Part shown: piece by piece, positions 63,040 through 64,000 of the stretch
Numbering within the stretch: the stretch's first letter is position 1
Layout of the letters: each line of letters starts with the position of its first letter
From: Streptacidiphilus fuscans
GTDB taxonomy: Bacteria > Actinomycetota > Actinomycetes > Streptomycetales > Streptomycetaceae
Assembly: GCF_015690355.1 (NCBI RefSeq)
Contig: NZ_JADPRT010000001.1
Location: 62,001 to 126,000 of the forward strand
Direction: 5' to 3'
Length of the DNA stretch: 64,000 bases
The notes under the pieces: model-generated
Told to the model about the DNA's origin: nothing
Database searches by the model: none
The model's input: only the letters and a program-made list of their open reading frames with translations
Made by a program: the position numbers and the translations under genes

Positions 63040-63912
63040 TCAGGCGTGGCGGGCGAGGTTCAGGGCCGAGTTGAGCGCCTGCTTGAGCGGCACCGTGGGA
63101 CGGCCGATCAGGCGGGCCAAGTCGCCACTGGTGGTGGCCAGTTCGCCGCGACGCAGACCCTGGTCGGCGTCGGCCAGGATCTCCGCGAAGACCTGCGGCA
63201 CGCCGTTGCCGGTCAGGGCTCGGACGTAGTCGGCCTCCGGAAGGTCCGTGTACCCGACCGGAGTTCCGGAGCCGGCGCTGATCTCGGCGGCGAGCTCGGC
63301 CAGGGTGAAGGCCTCGTCCCCGCCGAGCTCGTACGCCTTTCCGGCGTGTCCGTCGGTGGTGAGGACGGCCGCGGCCGCGGCTGCGTAGTCGGCCCGGGGA
63401 GCGGTGTTGACCCGGCCCTCGCCCGCGCTGCCGAACAGCGCGCCGTGCTCCAGGACCGCCGCGAGGTGGTCGGTGTAGTTCTCCGTGTACCAGCCGTTGC
63501 GCAGCAGCACGAACGGTACGCCGCTCGCCCGCAGCAGCGCCTCGGTGGCCTGGTGGTCCTCGGCCAGCCGCATGGTGCTGGTGTCGGCGTTGACGATGCT
63601 GGTGTAGGCCAGCAGCTCGACCCCCGCCTCCCGTGCGGCTTCGACGGCGTTGCGGTGCTGCTCGACCCGGGCCCCGGGCTCGCTGCCGGAGACCAGCAGG
63701 ACCCGGTGCGCACCGGCGAACGCGCTGCGCAGGGTCGCGGGGTCGGCGTAGTCGGCGGCGCGCAGCTGGACGCCGCGGTCGCCCAGTGCCCCCCGCCGGT
63801 CGAGGCTGCGGCCGGTGGCGATGATGTCGGCGGCGGGGACGCCGCGGTCGAGGAGGTTCTCGACGACCAGACGGCCCAGGTTGCCGGTGGCGCCGGTGAC
63901 GACGAGTGTCAT
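63040..63912 (-). CDS. NmrA-like/QorB-type NAD(P)H:quinone oxidoreductase
   Basis: The 290-residue atypical SDR has the N-terminal NAD(P) motif VTGATGNLGRLVVENLL, SLDRRGALGDRGVQLRAADY (strand-two region) and YTSIVNADTSTMRLAEDH, then GWYTENYTDHL, matching QorB (YtfG) and NmrA-like proteins. The ATG has a good AAGGAG nine bases before. It probably reduces quinones or senses redox state. A GTACG/CGTAC palindrome upstream suggests control by a divergent HxlR regulator beyond the window edge. Confidence 0.9.
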   Translation of the reverse strand: MTLVVTGATGNLGRLVVENLLDRGVPAADIIATGRSLDRRGALGDRGVQLRAADYADPATLRSAFAGAHRVLLVSGSEPGARVEQHRNAVEAAREAGVELLAYTSIVNADTSTMRLAEDHQATEALLRASGVPFVLLRNGWYTENYTDHLAAVLEHGALFGSAGEGRVNTAPRADYAAAAAAVLTTDGHAGKAYELGGDEAFTLAELAAEISAGSGTPVGYTDLPEADYVRALTGNGVPQVFAEILADADQGLRRGELATTSGDLARLIGRPTVPLKQALNSALNLARHA

Positions 63913-63981
63913 GTGCGTGCTCCTTGTCGATCGGTTTCCCCGGTCAACGGCGGATGCCTCCCATACCCTTCCGCTGCGGTG

Positions 63982-63999
63982 GTACGCACTTTGACGTAC
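63982..63999. promoter_or_regulatory. Palindrome upstream of QorB-like gene
   Basis: GTACG (63982-63986) and CGTAC (63995-63999) separated by 8 bp. GTAC-containing palindromes are typical of HxlR-type operators that control QorB-like genes. The cognate regulator would be outside the window. Confidence 0.45.
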
Positions 64000-64000
64000 G

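Overview
The window reads as chromosomal DNA of a very high-GC, Streptomyces-like actinobacterium. The signs are near-universal G/C third positions, frequent GTG starts, tight ATGA and GTGA overlaps, Opp-type fused permease-ATPase genes, MalFG-type permeases with no local ATPase, DesK/NarL two-component pairs and many TetR, LacI and GntR regulators. Genus cannot be fixed from this sequence. No rRNA, tRNA, CRISPR array, prophage or intact insertion sequence was seen.

Layout. 1-2.8 kb: a truncated serine hydrolase, a secreted SGNH esterase and a TetR regulator. 3-4.7 kb: a lower-GC patch with an O-methyltransferase. 4.8-15.4 kb: a beta-glycoside locus (GH3, Opp-type importer, GH20, GH1). A 27-bp palindrome recurs in its two divergent promoters and again before the esterase, which suggests one regulon. 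15.5-21.4 kb: an IS982-like remnant, an alpha/beta hydrolase, two small ORFs, an ABC-2 exporter and a two-component system. 22.0-26.9 kb: a potassium pump operon in the unusual order kdpF-B-C-A, then a universal stress protein. 27.7-29.2 kb: an SDR and TetR pair with matching operators. 29.2-35.0 kb: a GntR regulator divergent from PrpD-like, isocitrate-lyase-like, two-subunit aconitase-like and metallo-beta-lactamase-like genes, probably a catabolic pathway for a branched di- or tricarboxylate. 35-40.9 kb: an aldo/keto reductase, a TetR divergent from a Tet(X)-like flavin monooxygenase, an MFS exporter divergent from a LysR, and a cupin.

41.1-54.5 kb is the most distinctive block. Two secreted GH87-type alpha-1,3-glucanases, a sugar ABC importer (lipoprotein plus two permeases) and an intracellular GH13 alpha-glucosidase are accompanied by two nearly duplicate LacI regulators, one next to the first glucanase and one closing the block. 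It is best explained as an alpha-1,3-glucan (fungal wall or mutan) utilisation locus: secreted cleavage, oligosaccharide import, cytoplasmic hydrolysis and LacI induction.

54.5-64 kb: a small hypothetical gene, a Tim44-domain membrane protein, a membrane protein of unknown role, an NCS1 permease, an ArsR regulator next to a NiCoT nickel/cobalt transporter preceded by a cobalamin riboswitch, a secreted S53 peptidase with a strong terminator, and a QorB-like reductase with a palindrome upstream.

Start codons were chosen from ribosome-binding sites, overlaps and signal-peptide logic. Family calls rest on motifs read by eye; no database search was possible.
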